Source: Mediterraneibacter butyricigenes
Lineage (GTDB): Bacteria > Bacillota > Clostridia > Lachnospirales > Lachnospiraceae
Length of the DNA: 64,000 bases
Assembly (NCBI RefSeq): GCF_003574295.1
Contig: NZ_BHGK01000001.1
Span: forward strand, 2,480,001-2,544,000
Direction: 5' to 3'
Made by a program: the position numbers and the translations under genes. A model generated the notes under the pieces. The model made no database searches. It had not been told where the DNA came from and saw nothing but the letters and a program-made list of their open reading frames with translations. Position 1 is the stretch's first letter. Every line of letters begins with the position of its first letter. Of this stretch, positions 29,000 to 38,241 are shown piece by piece.

Positions 29000-29388
29000 G
29001 CGAGTATACGTCAAAAGATTCTGTGCCCCTTTGACATTATCATAATTTGTTATGATAAGATATTTGCCACTGTATCCGAACACCAGTCGTATGGAACAGC
29101 GGGTGGTTTACTGCAATTTCTGCCGATATTGCTCCAGTGCTCCTTTGACGCCTTTATAGGTGCTTTTTGTCATCCACGGCACTTCTTCGCCGTGGGCTGC
29201 CGCTCCCCACCGCCCTCCGTTCTGGAAGGAGCATCCACCCGAACAGGACGAAAGGAGCGCAGCATGAGCCGCGAAAAAAATATTTTTGAGAAATTCCCGA
29301 AAAAATGGCCAAAAGGGCCATTTGGAAAACCAGTAAGGGGTGAAAGGGAAACCACGACCTGCCTTCCGGCGCGAAGGGAGGTGAGAAA
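29000..29388. other. Non-coding patchwork with mobile-element-like remnants
   Basis: No intact gene is visible. On the minus strand, a short open stretch ending at the TAA at 29108-29110 encodes the tail VPWMTKSTYKGVKGALEQYR, apparently the C-terminus of a lost gene. A hairpin AAATGGCC/GGCCATTT sits at 29303-29323. GC content rises sharply from about 29160, unlike the AT-rich sequence on both sides, which points to foreign DNA. Confidence 0.45.
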
Positions 29389-29628
29389 ATGGACCTTGAA
29401 CACCATTACCGGCACAAGCAGCACGCCTTTGATGCGTTCTGCAAAAGTACCATCCGAAACGAGTCTGCCAATGCTTTCCGTCAAGTTCGCGTTCAGCAGG
29501 ACCGCTTCGTGTCCCTGCGCAGAGGGTATGACCAGAACGGCAATCCTTGCCTTGCTGTGGACGAGGAGATCCGCCGCCGAATTGAGACGAAGCTGATCGT
29601 CGCCATCCTGAGTTTCGACCTGAACTGA
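29389..29628 (+). pseudogene. Short sigma-70-like ORF, probably truncated
   Basis: The 79-residue frame starts after a good AGGGAGGTGAGAAA site. Its first half (HAFDAFCKSTIRNESANAFR) resembles the N-terminal part of small sigma-70-like proteins carried by Tn1549-type integrative elements of Clostridia. Those proteins are usually much longer and end in a region-4 helix-turn-helix, which is absent here. The frame stops just before a GC-rich inverted stretch at about 29650. I read it as a fragment of a lost mobile element; the family match is from memory. Confidence 0.45.
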
Positions 29629-29689
29629 ACCCAGGCGGGCATTAACCGCGCGCCCCCTTTCCGCGCGGGGGGATTCCCGTCGTAGGTAA

Positions 29690-30160
29690 TAGTATACCGA
29701 GTTGATGTTGAGAGCGTGGATTCTCCCTCTTTTACAACTGTTCCATCACCGGAGGACTTTTCTTTCAAAGCGTCGATAAGCCTATCCGGCACACCGTTTC
29801 CACACACATTTTTTCCGGTATTTACTATACCGGAAACGTTAAAATTACTAATATCGGATAGATATAATGTGCCGGTGTTAACAAAAGAATCTTCCAAGCC
29901 CAAGTTGTAACAGCCACTGATTCTTGCAGTTCCGTTATTTTGGAAGGAACAACCGGAACTGACACCAAATGTTGAATTGGAACCGGTAAATGTAAATTCA
30001 CTGTTATTTACAAAGCTTGCCAGATAACCAAGTGTAAAGCCATTTGAAATATTAACTGTCCCATTGTTTGTGAAGGTTTCATTCCCATACCAGCACCACA
30101 TTTCAAATGAAGTATCTGTGTATGTTTCGCCGGAATTGATTGTTTTGCCAGAATAGACAG
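29690..30160 (-). pseudogene. Internal fragment of a surface/adhesin-like protein
   Basis: The minus-strand frame encodes Asn-, Gly- and Thr-rich, beta-helix-like text (NETFTNNGTVNISNGFTLG, FTGSNSTFGVSSGCS, NTGTLYLSDISNFNVSG) ending with YTITYDGN, as at the start of an InlB-type repeat. It has no signal peptide, start or anchor. On one side it is fused in frame to GC-rich sequence and on the other to the end of a broken TetR gene, so it is an orphan piece of a larger cell-surface gene. Confidence 0.5.
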
Positions 30161-30500
30161 GTGGACATACGGTTCTACCTCCGCTGCGGTGCAGCCGAGA
30201 ATTTCGGCAATTTTTTTCGTATAATAAGGGTAGCGACCTGCAAGCTATACAAGGTATGGCTTGACTTTGTTTCCGTATTCCTGCGACACACATACGCTGA
30301 TCAGAAAACGCATAACCGGAGACAGTTCATCCGCAAGAGTGCCGAGATGGTTCATCATATTGGCAACATCTTTGATATCTTCAAGGGCAATGCTGAACGC
30401 ACCCTGCTCAATGTGGGAAATTGCTTCTTCGCCACAAGCCAAAACTATTTCTTCCTTCGTGTCAAAATAGTAATAGATACCGCAGGAAAGATATAGATTT
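30160..30500 (-). pseudogene. Decayed TetR-family regulator
   Basis: Read on the minus strand, the sequence gives the end of a TetR helix-turn-helix (GIYYYFDTKEEIVLACGEEA) and then a ligand-domain-like stretch. The frame has an amber TAG after KVKPYLV (near 30245), and beyond it continues as LAGRYPYYTKKIAEILGC in the same frame. The DNA-binding start is broken by another stop near 30500, and the C-terminus is replaced by the surface-protein fragment. It cannot make a working repressor. It may once have controlled the methyltransferase/MATE genes that follow. Confidence 0.6.
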
Positions 30501-30772
30501 TAACACTCAGAAACTTCGCTAAAATCTGCGCTACATATATTTGTCTGTTCCATCTGAAATACGATGTACTCAGATGGTCTATTAAAGTTACATATTTTGA
30601 CGATTTTATTATATTATCTGGATATAATCTGATAATATGATAAGATAAATTGTGATATAATCATAGCATAAGAAAAATGATTTTATTACTAAAAAAGTTT
30701 TTGCGTTGCCAAAGAAACACATTTGTAAAAAAGTATTTAGAAAAAAGATAGAAAGAAAATGGAGGTCTTAAA

Positions 30773-31534
30773 ATGAAGCACAATGAGACTGTCAAACAGT
30801 CATTTAAAAAACAGGCTGAAAAATTTGCAACCTATCATATGGCAAAAGCAGAATACACCGATTACCTGGTGAAACAAATCGGGACGAAAGGAACGGAGCA
30901 TGCACTGGAAGTGGCGGCGGGAACCTGTATTTGTGGCAGAGCACTGGCTCCTTTTGTAAAGGATATGATCTGTCTGGATCTGACGGAAGAAATGCTGGCA
31001 CAGGGGAAAAAACTTGCCGAAGAAAGCCGGATAAAGAACATCTATTTTCAAACAGGGAATGCAGAAGAACTTCCATATGAATCCGAAACGTTTGATCTGG
31101 TGATCACAAGACTTTCTTTTCATCATTTTGATGATCCTCAAAAACCTTTTCAGGAGATGAAACGGGTCATGAAAAAAGGAGGAAAGCTTGTTGTCTGGGA
31201 TATGGAAGCTGCCGAAGAGACTTTGCGGACAGTTGATGATAAGATTGAAAAAATGCGTGATCCTTCACACACCAGAATCCTAAGCAGGGAAGAATTTGAA
31301 AAAATGTTCGAGAAAGATTTCACATTACAATGCGAAGAAACGACTTTGGTACCGGTGAATCTGAAAAGTTGGATGGAACTAACTGATACTCCGGAAGATG
31401 TGCAAAAAGAGATAACCGAGTTGATGAAAACTGAATTGTCGGGGGGAAGTAAAACCGGTTTTTCACCATACAAAAAAGAATCACAAATTATGTTTGATCA
31501 TCGATGGTTATTATTGATTGGTATAAAAAATTAA
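30773..31534 (+). CDS. Class I SAM-dependent methyltransferase
   Basis: The 253-residue protein has a UbiE/Methyltransf_11 fold: motif I region ALEVAAGTCICGRALAP (the usual GxGxG is degenerate as AAGTCICG), acidic residue in CLDLTEEML, NAEELPYESETFDLV, and LVVWDME after KRVMKKGGKL. The substrate is unknown. A GGAGG site precedes the ATG. It lies between a broken TetR gene and a broken MATE transporter, so it may be the surviving member of a former resistance or small-molecule-modification locus. Confidence 0.85.
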   Translation: MKHNETVKQSFKKQAEKFATYHMAKAEYTDYLVKQIGTKGTEHALEVAAGTCICGRALAPFVKDMICLDLTEEMLAQGKKLAEESRIKNIYFQTGNAEELPYESETFDLVITRLSFHHFDDPQKPFQEMKRVMKKGGKLVVWDMEAAEETLRTVDDKIEKMRDPSHTRILSREEFEKMFEKDFTLQCEETTLVPVNLKSWMELTDTPEDVQKEITELMKTELSGGSKTGFSPYKKESQIMFDHRWLLLIGIKN

Positions 31535-31574
31535 GGGAGATAAAGGAAATAAAGACAGAGGTTCTAGTTTCTTC

Positions 31575-32030
31575 TGATGTTCGTTGGAATTGCAGATACG
31601 TTTGTTGTTTGTTTTTTCAGCGAAGCAGATGATTCTGTGATTCTGTCAGTTCTGGCATGGATTGGAATCATTGTGTTTGAACGTCCGGTATTGACATTTG
31701 ACTCGCAGTGTGCTAGTTGGCGGTATTTTCAATATGTTTGGGGACTATTTCTTTGTGTTTACCTGTAATATGGGGATCTTTGGCGCGGGGCTTGCGACTG
31801 CCATCGGTTCAGGAATTCCTTTTGTCATAATGCTGACACATTTTATCAGTAAGCCATGTTGGTGGCAGCCAAAAAGCATACTATCAGATCGGAAATCATG
31901 TGTTCCGGCAGATTCCACTGGGAATGGGGAGCTATACATTGCTTGCAATCTTGGTGCTTCCGTTGGTTTACAAAACGTTTCGACGGTATGGAAAATAAGG
32001 TTTAAAAATACTAAAAAAATTAATTATATT
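31575..32030 (+). pseudogene. MATE-family efflux transporter remnant
   Basis: Two frames carry pieces typical of MATE transporters: first a helix-like stretch (GIADTFVVCFFSEADD, LAWIGIIVF), then, after a frame change near 31700, GGIFNMFGDYFFVFTCNMGIFGAGLATAIGS. The remaining helices are missing and the sequence then decays. No functional protein can be made. Confidence 0.7.
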
Positions 32031-32058
32031 TGACAGAGAAAAAGCACAAGCTTATAAT
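32030..32058 (+). promoter_or_regulatory. Consensus promoter of the dipeptide epimerase gene
   Basis: TTGACA (32030-32035) and TATAAT (32053-32058) match the sigma-A consensus exactly, with a 17-base spacer. Confidence 0.92.
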
Positions 32059-32088
32059 GAAACCAGAAATATCAGAGGAGATTGGACG

Positions 32089-33153
32089 ATGAAGATTACA
32101 GATATCAAGTTTGAAAAAGCGACCTTTCGATTTGAAGAACCTTTTAAAATCGCCTTTACTGTTATGGAAGGATATGACACAATGGTTCTGAAAATCGAGA
32201 CGGATGAAGGAATCTGCGGATATGGGGAAGCGGCCCCGATGGAATTTGTGACCGGGGATAATCTGGATACAGCATTTGTGATCGGAAAGGAATTCCGTAA
32301 GATGCTTTTGGGACAAAATCCATTATCGATTGAGCGGATTCATCAAATAATGGACCGTTATGCCTACAATACATCGGTAAAGGCAGCCATTGATATTGCG
32401 TGCTATGACATTGCCTCAAAGAAGATGGGAGTACCGCTGTATCAGTACCTGGGTGGTGATGGAAAACAGGTGGAATCGGATGTGACAATCGGAATCGGTA
32501 CACCAGATCACATGGCTTCTCAAAGTGCAAAATGGGCAGAAAAAGGCTGGAATATTTTAAAGATTAAGTTGGGGGAAAATCCGGAAACGGATCTTTTGCG
32601 CATGGAAGAAATCCGAAAGGCTGTCGGAGATCGTGTGAAGTTGCGGATCGATGCAAATCAGGGCTGGGCTGTAAAAGATGCGATCAAAATGGCAAAAGAA
32701 CTGGAACGTCTGGATGTAGAACTGATTGAACAGCCGGTTGTGGCATGGGATTATGAAGGATTAGTGGAAGTAAAGAAGGCTTCAGGGATCCCGGTTGTGG
32801 CTGATGAAAGTTGTCATTTGCCATGTGATGCAGCAAAATTGGCAAATCAGAGAGCAGTAGACGGCATGAATATCAAACTGATGAAATGTGGCGGGATTTT
32901 TCATGCGTTGAAGATTAATGCGATCGCAGAGGCAAATAACCTGTTCTGCATGATTGGATGCATGGGGGAAAGCAGAATCGCAAATACGGCTGCCATGCAT
33001 GTGGCCGCTGCGGTTTCCAATATAAAAAAGGTTGACCTGGATGTGACATTCTTTACAAAAGATGACTGGATTACGGGAGGATTTGAAAATCGAGGGGGCA
33101 TCTGTACACTGAGTGATACTCCGGGTCTGGGAATCTGTGCAGAAAATTTCTGA
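32089..33153 (+). CDS. Dipeptide epimerase, enolase superfamily (L-Ala-D/L-Glu epimerase type)
   Basis: The 354-residue protein has the muconate-lactonizing-enzyme fold: an N-terminal capping domain to about 120 and a TIM barrel with the KIKLG (KxK) base, metal ligands in RIDANQG, LIEQPV and VADES, and the second catalytic lysine in NIKLMKCGG. This pattern fits the dipeptide epimerase branch, which inverts the C-terminal residue of dipeptides, for example in recycling of cell-wall L-Ala-D-Glu. Exact specificity cannot be assigned from sequence. It has a consensus promoter and an AGAGGAG ribosome-binding site. Confidence 0.88.
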   Translation: MKITDIKFEKATFRFEEPFKIAFTVMEGYDTMVLKIETDEGICGYGEAAPMEFVTGDNLDTAFVIGKEFRKMLLGQNPLSIERIHQIMDRYAYNTSVKAAIDIACYDIASKKMGVPLYQYLGGDGKQVESDVTIGIGTPDHMASQSAKWAEKGWNILKIKLGENPETDLLRMEEIRKAVGDRVKLRIDANQGWAVKDAIKMAKELERLDVELIEQPVVAWDYEGLVEVKKASGIPVVADESCHLPCDAAKLANQRAVDGMNIKLMKCGGIFHALKINAIAEANNLFCMIGCMGESRIANTAAMHVAAAVSNIKKVDLDVTFFTKDDWITGGFENRGGICTLSDTPGLGICAENF

Positions 33154-33204
33154 GACAGGGGAAGTGACAGTATTGTCTGATGAAGGATGGATACAATATC
33201 TCAT

Positions 33205-33774
33205 TTACGGATGAACCGTGCTGACAAAAACAGAAGGTGTCATTGCGGAAATGCAGACGGCGGGCTTGGGGCCCGGATTGTAAATATTGTGGGGAATATT
33301 TTCCTTGAGATAAATGCAGTCCCCACTTCGAAGAGAATAAGAATTTTCTCCGGCAATGATCTCGATCTGTCCTTCCATGACATAAATCCATTCTTCGGCA
33401 TTATGAGAGATTCGTTCTTCATTGCTCCAGGAACCTTTTGAGAGACGGCTGGTAAACAGTAAAAGATCAGAGGGTTTCTGTCCGCCGATGGCAGCAGGGG
33501 TTAACAGTTCGTGGACAATTTGGGAATCAGAAAACGTCATTTTCTGTCGTTTCTCAGAACGGACCACGGCGGACTGGGTCTCACGGGTATCCATAAGTGC
33601 GAACAGAGGAGTATCCAGAACAGCTGCAATTTTGCGTAAGGTAGAAAGCGACGGATCCACCAGTCCCCGTTCTAACTGGGAAATGTAGCCGGCGGTGGTC
33701 TGGGTCTTGTCAGCCAGTTCTTTTAGGGTTAGTCCCTTTGCTTGGCGAAGGGTGCGTATTTTCTGAGGGATCAT
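33205..33774 (-). CDS. XRE-cupin transcriptional regulator A
   Basis: The 189-residue regulator joins an N-terminal helix-turn-helix (IRTLRQAKGLTLKELADKT, then AGYISQLERGLVDPSLSTL) to a C-terminal cupin sensor domain (HNAEEWIYVMEGQIEI, LKENIPHNIYNPG). Such proteins sense small ligands through the cupin. Its start overlaps the stop of the paralogous regulator upstream by four bases, so both come from one transcript. It ends convergently with the epimerase gene. The ligand and operator are unknown. Confidence 0.9.
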   Translation of the reverse strand: MIPQKIRTLRQAKGLTLKELADKTQTTAGYISQLERGLVDPSLSTLRKIAAVLDTPLFALMDTRETQSAVVRSEKRQKMTFSDSQIVHELLTPAAIGGQKPSDLLLFTSRLSKGSWSNEERISHNAEEWIYVMEGQIEIIAGENSYSLRSGDCIYLKENIPHNIYNPGPKPAVCISAMTPSVFVSTVHP

Positions 33775-34319
33775 AAGGGAATCTCCTTTCGCAAATGACC
33801 GGTACTACATAAAATACCGGAAGATGTTTCGGTGTATGAAGTAAGTTGGTAAGGTGTGTTTGTATGGATGGTAATGCTGTCTCCGGTATGGAGCACAAAT
33901 CTCTGATTTTCGAGAAAGAGAGTCAACGAACCGTTGAGTAAGTGGAGGCAGGTCTCTCCGTCATGGATTAGATGAATTCGCTCATCCCCGGGGAAAAGTA
34001 AAAATTTAAAAATCTCCATATGAGTTCTGGGATCGGAAGAAGAACTCAAAGGGATAAGGTTTAGATTGCCAAAAAGAAGAGAAGATTGTTCGGAAACTCC
34101 GGAGCGAATGATGACAGGTTCTTCATAGACAGCGTCAAAAAAAGTGACGATTGGAACATTCAAAGCGGAAGAAATTTTCCGAAGAACAGAAATAGATGGG
34201 TCTACATTGTTTCGTTCTAACTGAGAAATATAGCTTTCACTGACGCCAACACGTACTGCCAGTTCTGCCAGTGATAAATGGTTCTTCTTTCGGGTTTCGC
34301 GGATATTGTCACCGATCAT
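33771..34319 (-). CDS. XRE-cupin transcriptional regulator B
   Basis: This 182-residue paralogue has the same plan: HTH (SLAELAVRVGVSESYISQLE) and a cupin barrel (HLIHDGETCLHLLNGSLTLF, SITIHTNTPYQLTSY). It is first in a two-gene leftward operon with regulator A. An AGGAGGTACC ribosome-binding site stands before the ATG. A possible promoter (TTGACT, 18 bases, TACCAT) lies upstream, and GGTACC occurs both in that -10 region and in the ribosome-binding region, which may hint at autoregulation. Confidence 0.9.
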   Translation of the reverse strand: MIGDNIRETRKKNHLSLAELAVRVGVSESYISQLERNNVDPSISVLRKISSALNVPIVTFFDAVYEEPVIIRSGVSEQSSLLFGNLNLIPLSSSSDPRTHMEIFKFLLFPGDERIHLIHDGETCLHLLNGSLTLFLENQRFVLHTGDSITIHTNTPYQLTSYTETSSGILCSTGHLRKEIPL

Positions 34320-34494
34320 AAAGGTACCTCCTGTGGGATCATTCCTAAAGAATATGGTACCCTTTTTGCATAGATAAAGTCAATCATAAATAGAGAAATA
34401 CAATCGTAAATGGAAATACAACGACAAAGGTGCGTGAATAAGCATACAGGAAGAGTCAATAAAAGAAGTCGAAAAAATAAAGGAGGAAAAAGAG

Positions 34495-35904
34495 ATGGAA
34501 AAAGAATTGCTGGTTGATGAGATGAGAAAGCAATGGGGCCTTCCGGGACTCTCTATGGCAATTGTAAAAGATGGAAAAATTGTTTTTACAAAAGGCTATG
34601 GAGTACGTGATGAGAAGAAACAGCTGCCAATGACAGAAGATACGGTTTTACCGATTGGCTCAACCACGAAGAGCTTTACATCATTGTTGCTTAGCATGTT
34701 GGTGGAAGAAGGAAAACTGGATTGGGATACTCCGGTGAAACAATATATTCCATGGTTAAAGTTATCCGATCCTGAGGTGACAGAGAAGGTAACTGCAAGG
34801 GATCTGCTCTGTCACCGGACAGGGCTTCCGAAACATGATGTACATGGAGTATTCTGTACAAAGGAGAACCGTAAAGAGATGGTGGAAGATTTACAGTATC
34901 TTCCAATGAGTGCCCCATTCCGCTCGAAGCTGCAATATTCGAATCAGATGGTAATGCTGGCTGGATATCTGGCAGAGGTTCTGACGGGAGAGAGCTGGGA
35001 AGACCTGGTGAAGGAAAGAATTTTGAAGCCGCTTGGAATGGAGCATACCTGTATGACAATTTCAGAAATGGAACGATATGAGAATCGGTCTAAGGGCTAT
35101 CTGTTTAACGGGACGGAGAATCTGGAACTTCCATACCTTTCCCTGAAAGGGATTGGCCCTGCGGGTGCCATTAATTCTACGGCAGAAGATATGGCAACCT
35201 ACCTCTTGATGCAGCTCGGTCATGGGAAAAAACTGGTATCGCAGGACAGTCTGGAAGAAATGCATAAGGTTCAGATGCACGGAACTCCGTATTTCTGGAC
35301 GATGGATGAGATTACGGAGGCAAATTATGGACTGGGATGGTTTGTGGATCTGTACCGTGGACATAAAATGGTCAGCCATGGAGGAAATACCCTGGGCTTT
35401 TCTTCGCTCATGACACTGATGCCGGAACAGGATTTTGGAATGATTCTGTTAAGTAACGGAAATTCAAATTTTATGATTTATGCATTAACTTATGCGATTT
35501 TGGATCGATTGTTGGGAGCAGAGGAACAGGACTGGATGGCAAAAATGCAGGGCCTGATCGGCGGAGTGTTTGCCCAGATGCAACAAGCAATGGAAGAACG
35601 TGCGAAGAACCGTATCCTGGATACCACACCAAAATATGAACCGGCGGCATACTGCGGAGTATATACGGCGCCTGGATTCGGTGAATTTACAGTCAGAGAA
35701 TCCGGCGGGAAACTGGTCGGGGACCTGAATGGATATGACGCAATTCTGACGCACTATCAGAAGGAGGAATTTGATGGCTTATTGACACTGATGGGCGTAA
35801 ACTTCCCGATGACATTTGAGTCGGATAAAAATGGAAGAGTAAATGGATTTTCAGCGGTGCTGGAACCGACGGTAGCACCGATCTTCTTTCAGAAAATTGC
35901 ATAA
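34495..35904 (+). CDS. Cytoplasmic serine hydrolase, class C beta-lactamase/PBP4* family
   Basis: The 469-residue protein has the penicillin-recognising SxxK (STTK in GSTTKSF, about residue 60), YxN as QYSNQM, and the HxG-type third motif SHGGNTLGF. A C-terminal lipocalin-like domain follows (about 360-469). There is no signal peptide, so it works inside the cell. That argues against a resistance beta-lactamase and for a peptidase or esterase, possibly acting on D-amino-acid peptides together with the neighbouring dipeptide epimerase (inference). The start follows AAAGGAGGAAAAAG. The XRE-cupin pair is transcribed divergently. Confidence 0.87.
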   Translation: MEKELLVDEMRKQWGLPGLSMAIVKDGKIVFTKGYGVRDEKKQLPMTEDTVLPIGSTTKSFTSLLLSMLVEEGKLDWDTPVKQYIPWLKLSDPEVTEKVTARDLLCHRTGLPKHDVHGVFCTKENRKEMVEDLQYLPMSAPFRSKLQYSNQMVMLAGYLAEVLTGESWEDLVKERILKPLGMEHTCMTISEMERYENRSKGYLFNGTENLELPYLSLKGIGPAGAINSTAEDMATYLLMQLGHGKKLVSQDSLEEMHKVQMHGTPYFWTMDEITEANYGLGWFVDLYRGHKMVSHGGNTLGFSSLMTLMPEQDFGMILLSNGNSNFMIYALTYAILDRLLGAEEQDWMAKMQGLIGGVFAQMQQAMEERAKNRILDTTPKYEPAAYCGVYTAPGFGEFTVRESGGKLVGDLNGYDAILTHYQKEEFDGLLTLMGVNFPMTFESDKNGRVNGFSAVLEPTVAPIFFQKIA

Positions 35905-35907
35905 AGG

Positions 35908-35945
35908 AAAAAGACATCGGCCAAATGAATGGTCGGTGTCTTTTC
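35908..35945. terminator. Bidirectional terminator between the serine hydrolase and arcC
   Basis: AAAAGACATCGGCC pairs with GGTCGGTGTCTTTT (one bulge), flanked by an A run on the left and a T run on the right, so it can serve both convergent transcripts. Confidence 0.85.
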
Positions 35946-35985
35946 CTTTTAGGAGTTTTGTTGGAAATATGTTATTGAAGAAAGC

Positions 35986-36930
35986 TTAAAGATGAATTCG
36001 TGTTCCGGTTGTTCCCAGGATTCCATCTTTGGCTTTTTCAAGCAATGTAATTAAGGACTGGCGGCCCGGCTTAGATGACGCAAAATCAACGGCAGCCTGC
36101 ACTTTCGGCAGCATGGATCCGGGAGCAAAATGTCCCTCTTCGATGTACTGCTTTGCCTGATCGACTGTGATATCGGAAAGCCATTCTTCATTTTCTTTGC
36201 CATAGTTAATGGCAGCCTTCTCAACTGCAGTTAGAATGATCAGGAAATCTGCATCCAGTTCCTTTGCAAGGAGTGCACTGGCAAAATCTTTATCGATGAC
36301 TGCACTGGCGCCTTTTAAGTGGTTGCCCTGGCGGATCACCGGAATTCCACCGCCTCCGCAGGCAATGACCAGATCACCGGAATTAACCATGGTACGGATC
36401 GTACCGATCTCGATGATCTCCTGTGGTTTTGGAGATGCAACGACACGGCGATAACCGCGTCCGGCATCTTCTTTCATGACATAATCATATTTTTCTGCCA
36501 TAAGATCGGCCTGTTCCTTTGTAAGAAAGCGACCGATCGGCTTGGAAGGTGTCTCAAAAGCAGGGTCATTTTCATCGACACGGATCTGTGTGATCATGGT
36601 GGCAACAGGAATGTCCGTGATGCCCCTGTTTAAGAGTTCTTCGCGAAGCGCGTTTTGAAGATCATACCCGATATATGCCTGACTCATGGCAACGCAGACA
36701 GAAAGCGGGGTATTTGGCTGCTGCGGATCTTCATGGGTCAGGGCGATCATGGCATTGTTTACCATGCCAACCTGAGGCCCGTTTCCGTGAGCAACCACGA
36801 CTTCGCATCCCTCTTGAATCAAATCTACGATGGCGCGTGAAGTGATTTTCACGGCTTTCATCTGTTCTGGAAGTGTATTGCCCAAGGCGTTACCGCCCAG
36901 AGCAATCACAATACGTTTTTTCTTTTCCAT
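35986..36930 (-). CDS. arcC: Carbamate kinase
   Basis: ArcC makes ATP from carbamoyl phosphate and ADP, releasing ammonia and CO2. The product is 314 residues from the ATG at 36930, preceded by GGAGGATTTCC; the frame is open further to 36963 without a better site. Family segments include IALGGNALGN at the N-terminus, VAHGNGPQVG, and VIACGGGGIPVI. It is the last gene of dpaL-ygeY-ygeW-arcC, placed 36 bases after ygeW. In this setting it would harvest carbamoyl phosphate released from a purine-derived ureido compound. Confidence 0.95.
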   Translation of the reverse strand: MEKKKRIVIALGGNALGNTLPEQMKAVKITSRAIVDLIQEGCEVVVAHGNGPQVGMVNNAMIALTHEDPQQPNTPLSVCVAMSQAYIGYDLQNALREELLNRGITDIPVATMITQIRVDENDPAFETPSKPIGRFLTKEQADLMAEKYDYVMKEDAGRGYRRVVASPKPQEIIEIGTIRTMVNSGDLVIACGGGGIPVIRQGNHLKGASAVIDKDFASALLAKELDADFLIILTAVEKAAINYGKENEEWLSDITVDQAKQYIEEGHFAPGSMLPKVQAAVDFASSKPGRQSLITLLEKAKDGILGTTGTRIHL

Positions 36931-36966
36931 TTTGGAAATCCTCCCTGTGACATCTCCTGTCAAATC

Positions 36967-38163
36967 TTATTTCAAGACTCTAGGAGTACTTCTTTCCTCT
37001 AATTTTTTCAAAATATCTGCCGGATCTGCAAATTTTGCAAGGAAGATCATCGCAGCGATAATGTACGGTTTGTAGCTTGCTTCTTTGTAAAGCGGATCTC
37101 TGTAACGATCGAAGACGCTTCCGTCTACTTCACCCTCTTCACAGCTTACGCCACTGATATCAGCCGGCAGACAGTGCAGGTAAAGTGCTTTTCCGTCTTT
37201 GGTCAGAGACATCATCTCTTCCGTACAAGCCCAGTCTTTGTGCTCTGCGTTCTGAGCCAGCAGTTCTTTTTCCAGAGCATCGATTCCTGCCTGATCGCCT
37301 TCTGCATACAGATCGGTACGTTTCTCCATGGCAGCGAACGGAGCCCAGCTCTTCGGATATACGATATCAGCATCCTTGAAGGCTTCTTTCATATCGTTGG
37401 TCTTGGTGAAGGATCCACCGGATTTCTTTGCGTTCTCTGTGGCAACTGCTTCTACTTCCGGGAAGACTTCGTACCCTTCCGGATGAGCCAGAACAACGTC
37501 CATTCCGAAACGGGTCATCAGACCGATCACGCCCTGCGGAACAGACAGCGGCTTTCCGTAAGACGGAGAGTAAGCCCATGTCATGGCCAGTTTCTTTCCT
37601 TTTAAGTTCTCGACACCGCCGAATTCGTGGATGATGTGGAGCATATCAGCCATGGCCTGGGTCGGGTGGTCAATATCGCACTGTAAGTTGACCAGGGTAG
37701 GTTTCTGCTCTAAGATTCCGTCCTTGTTGCCCTGTGTGACAGCGTCAACCACTTCGTGCATGTATTTGTTTCCTTTTCCGATATACATATCGTCACGGAT
37801 ACCGATGACATCAGCCATGAAAGAGATCATGTTGGCTGTCTCGCGGACAGTCTCACCGTGAGCAACCTGAGATTTTCCTTCGTCCAGATCCTGAACTTCC
37901 AGACCTAAGAGGTTACATGCGGAAGCGAAAGAGAAACGGGTGCGGGTGGAGTTGTCACGGAATAAAGAGATTCCAAGACCGCTCTCGAAGACTTTTGTGG
38001 AAATGTTGTTCTCTCTCATGTAGCGGAGTGCATCAGCCAGAGTGAAGACTGCTTCGATCTCATCGTCTGTCTTTTCCCAGGTCAGGAAAAAGTCTCCGTT
38101 GTACATCTCTTTAAAGTTCAGTTTGTTCAGTTTGTCAATATATCCCTGTAATTTAGCGTCCAT
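36967..38163 (-). CDS. ygeW: YgeW-type knotted carbamoyltransferase
   Basis: The 398-residue protein belongs to the aspartate/ornithine carbamoyltransferase superfamily and has the length of the YgeW branch. Carbamoyl-phosphate-binding motifs STRTRFSF, DHPTQ and HCLP are present, and the C-terminal SCEEGEVDGSVFDRYRDPLY stretch is characteristic. YgeW proteins are found in selenium-linked purine clusters; the substrate is not firmly established, but a carbamoyl transfer or phosphorolysis feeding ArcC is the expected role. Confidence 0.93.
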   Translation of the reverse strand: MDAKLQGYIDKLNKLNFKEMYNGDFFLTWEKTDDEIEAVFTLADALRYMRENNISTKVFESGLGISLFRDNSTRTRFSFASACNLLGLEVQDLDEGKSQVAHGETVRETANMISFMADVIGIRDDMYIGKGNKYMHEVVDAVTQGNKDGILEQKPTLVNLQCDIDHPTQAMADMLHIIHEFGGVENLKGKKLAMTWAYSPSYGKPLSVPQGVIGLMTRFGMDVVLAHPEGYEVFPEVEAVATENAKKSGGSFTKTNDMKEAFKDADIVYPKSWAPFAAMEKRTDLYAEGDQAGIDALEKELLAQNAEHKDWACTEEMMSLTKDGKALYLHCLPADISGVSCEEGEVDGSVFDRYRDPLYKEASYKPYIIAAMIFLAKFADPADILKKLEERSTPRVLK

Positions 38164-38241
38164 GTTATTCTCCTTTTTATCGTTGATTATGAATTGTTTA
38201 AATGATTATGTAAATAATTTAGTTTCTAAAGATGCGTAGCA

